Positions 5,602-5,950 of a stretch of 5,950 nt of DNA are shown piece after piece; the stretch's first letter is position 1; each line of letters begins with the position of its first letter. The stretch comes from Pseudomonadota bacterium (GTDB taxonomy: Bacteria; Pseudomonadota; Alphaproteobacteria; Rhizobiales; Devosiaceae): positions 1 through 5,950 of the forward strand of contig JAEYZJ010000054.1 in the NCBI GenBank assembly GCA_023430705.1, in the 5' to 3' direction. Made by a program: the position numbers and the translations under genes. The notes under the pieces were generated by a model. That model did no database searches and was not told the origin of the DNA. It saw only the letters and a program-made list of their open reading frames with translations.

Positions 5602-5950
5602 TCAGTGCTCGTGGCCGTCGTAGAAGTCGGATTGGCCGGCACGCCAGTAGCCGGCGGCCTTGACAAGGTCCGGGTCGTGGCGGCGCTCGGTCACGAAATG
5701 CTCGCGCAGTGCCGTCGACAGCGCGTGTTCGCCGGCAATGAAGACATAGCCCGTGGCGTCGGGCAGGGTCGCGGCACGGACCGTCTCCAGCAGCGAGCCG
5801 CCGGTGCTGCGCTCCACCCAGGCGAGCTCGAGCGAGGCGGCCGTGACGAACTGCTGCCGCTCGGCGGCATCGGCGATCTCGATGAAGGCGAGGACCCGGG
5901 CGCCCGCCGGCAGCTCCTCGATGCGGCGGCCGATGGCGGGGAGCGCCGTC
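5602..5950 (-). CDS. siderophore-interacting protein (NAD(P)H-dependent ferric-siderophore reductase), C-terminal part
   Basis: Only the last 115 residues are present. The N-terminal FAD-binding domain and the start lie beyond the right edge. Family members reduce iron(III) bound to siderophores in the cytoplasm, using FAD and NAD(P)H, to release the metal after uptake. The visible part is the NAD(P)H-binding SIP domain. It opens with TALPAIGRRIEELPAG, then ARVLAFIEIADAAERQ, and later has the family hallmark YVFIAGEHALSTALREHF (residues 68-85) followed by LVKAAGYWRAG (95-105). The protein ends in a His/Asp/Glu-containing tail, FYDGHEH. A neighbouring uptake receptor or siderophore synthesis gene is not visible in the window. 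Co-directional with the downstream methyltransferase. Confidence 0.93.
   Translation of the reverse strand, partial: TALPAIGRRIEELPAGARVLAFIEIADAAERQQFVTAASLELAWVERSTGGSLLETVRAATLPDATGYVFIAGEHALSTALREHFVTERRHDPDLVKAAGYWRAGQSDFYDGHEH

Overview
The window is a GC-rich bacterial chromosome segment, most likely from an alphaproteobacterium. Three things suggest this: the strong G/C bias at third codon positions, a folate-dependent TrmFO tRNA methyltransferase (many alphaproteobacteria use it, while gammaproteobacteria use TrmA), and a stand-alone DUF1127 micro-protein, a family very common in alphaproteobacteria. No genus can be named from the sequence alone. There are no rRNA or tRNA genes, insertion sequences, CRISPR arrays or phage genes.

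Layout, left to right. Seven of the eight genes lie on the minus strand. trmFO (3' end cut off by the left edge) is preceded, 42 bases upstream on the same strand, by an unrecognised 223-residue protein. The spacing suggests the two are co-transcribed. An 83-base divergent gap separates that pair from the only plus-strand gene, a 215-residue glutathione S-transferase. The GST converges on a 49-codon DUF1127 gene, with an imperfect hairpin between the stops. A 219-base AT-richer gap follows, then a 48-codon gene whose C-terminal motif resembles DUF1127. Next come an M19-family (renal dipeptidase-like) metallopeptidase with a TTG start, a class I SAM-dependent methyltransferase with a GTG start, and the C-terminal half of a siderophore-interacting ferric reductase cut off by the right edge.

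How the genes relate. This looks like an ordinary chromosomal neighbourhood of housekeeping and small-molecule enzymes rather than one dedicated system. The ferric-siderophore reductase, methyltransferase and dipeptidase are co-directional, but hairpins lie in both gaps between them, so they need not form one operon. The parts that merit a second look are the unrecognised protein upstream of trmFO, which has a His/Tyr pattern reminiscent of the ADP-ribosyltransferase fold, and the two tandem micro-protein genes with their structured upstream gap. No gap exceeds 300 bases. The longest non-coding stretch is 2983-3201.
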